A stretch of DNA of 14,301 bases, from positions 1 through 14,301 of the forward strand of contig PATE01000045.1 of the NCBI GenBank assembly GCA_002712305.1, in the 5' to 3' direction. Of this stretch, positions 14,225-14,301 are shown piece after piece. The translations under genes were made by a program, and so were the position numbers. This DNA is from Gemmatimonadota bacterium (GTDB taxonomy: Bacteria; Latescibacterota; UBA2968; UBA8231). The stretch's first letter is position 1, and each line of letters begins with the position of its first letter. The notes beneath the pieces are model-generated. The model was given only the letters and a program-made list of their open reading frames with translations, made no database searches and was not told where the DNA came from.

Positions 14225-14301
14225 TTGGCGGACCGTGTCGAAATCCAATACTGCGCCAGTTGAGGGTATATCTCCCAAACCGTCAGTTTGGCGGAACAAA
14301 T
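14225..14301 (+). CDS. SelW-like (Rdx family) selenoprotein, 5' part, in-frame UGA as Sec
   Basis: Only the first 25 codons are inside the window. Reading TGA 14261-14263 as selenocysteine (U), the protein is MADRVEIQYC-ASUGYISQTV and continues SLAEQ. This fits the opening of the SelT/SelW/SelH (Rdx) family: a first beta strand V-x-I-x-Y-C, the thioredoxin-like C-x-x-C/U motif (here Cys10 and Sec13), then a helix with a hydrophobic face. In Cys homologues the second redox residue is Cys at the UGA position. The TTG start has AGGAG six bases upstream, and TTG starts recur in this window. A SECIS-like hairpin follows the UGA. The family is thought to act in thiol redox reactions in the cytoplasm. 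It starts 44 bases after the creatininase-like gene on the same strand. The alternative, a 12-residue chance ORF ending at TGA, is less likely because motif, ribosome binding site and hairpin all agree. Confidence 0.78.
14271..14295 (+). promoter_or_regulatory. Bacterial SECIS-like hairpin
   Basis: TCTCCCAAAC (14271-14280) pairs with GTTTGGCGGA (14286-14295): six perfect pairs next to the loop, one C-C mismatch, then one G-U and two Watson-Crick pairs. The loop is CGTCA (14281-14285), with G as its second base. It starts 17 bases after the UGA. Bacterial SECIS elements lie in the coding sequence just after UGA, with a small apical loop carrying G among its first two bases at about 16-37 bases from the UGA. 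They bind the C-terminal domain of SelB. All these criteria are met. The pairing was worked out by hand. Confidence 0.72.

Overview
This is a bacterial chromosomal fragment, GC-rich by eye, with compact gene layout, Shine-Dalgarno-like sites and several TTG starts. It carries the conserved translation/secretion cluster ffh-rpsP-rimM-trmD-rplS and bacterial forms of RecJ, RsmB and Rpe. A PASTA protein lies between rsmB and rpe, S16 has a long Ala/Glu-rich tail, the phosphoglycerate mutase is of the archaeal (ApgM) type, and PhyH, creatininase and DUF3098-like genes are present. Together these suggest an uncultured lineage near the FCB/Gemmatimonadota/Latescibacterota side of the tree. That placement is an inference from gene content and is weak. 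No mobile element, CRISPR array, tRNA or rRNA was seen.

Layout. Positions 1-216 hold no gene I can support. A minus-strand block follows: recJ (4242 down to 2413), apgM (2309 to 1095) and a glycerophosphodiester phosphodiesterase (1071 to 217). These cover DNA repair, glycolysis and phosphodiester salvage. A short divergent region near 4243-4300 separates recJ from a long plus-strand run: rsmB, a membrane-anchored PASTA protein and rpe. After a 167-base gap with a candidate hairpin and promoter come ffh, rpsP, rimM, trmD and rplS. These supply the SRP GTPase, two ribosomal proteins, a 30S maturation factor and the tRNA m1G37 methyltransferase.

The right third (10864-14301) is more variable. 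It has a small two-helix membrane protein, a response regulator broken by a one-base deletion in a T run, a phytanoyl-CoA-dioxygenase-like oxygenase whose start overlaps the regulator's stop (ATGA), a DUF1992 protein, and a creatininase-family hydrolase overlapping it in the same way.

The most interesting item is at the right edge. A gene with a good ribosome binding site and a TTG start encodes the SelW/Rdx redox motif as Cys-Ala-Ser-UGA, with UGA in the second redox position. A 10-pair hairpin with one mismatch follows, and its loop starts 17 nt after the UGA with G as second loop base, which is the geometry of a bacterial SECIS element. An ordinary ORF caller would miss this gene because the UGA is read as a stop. 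It is best read as the first 25 codons of a selenocysteine-containing SelW-like protein cut by the window end, and it implies that the organism makes selenoproteins.
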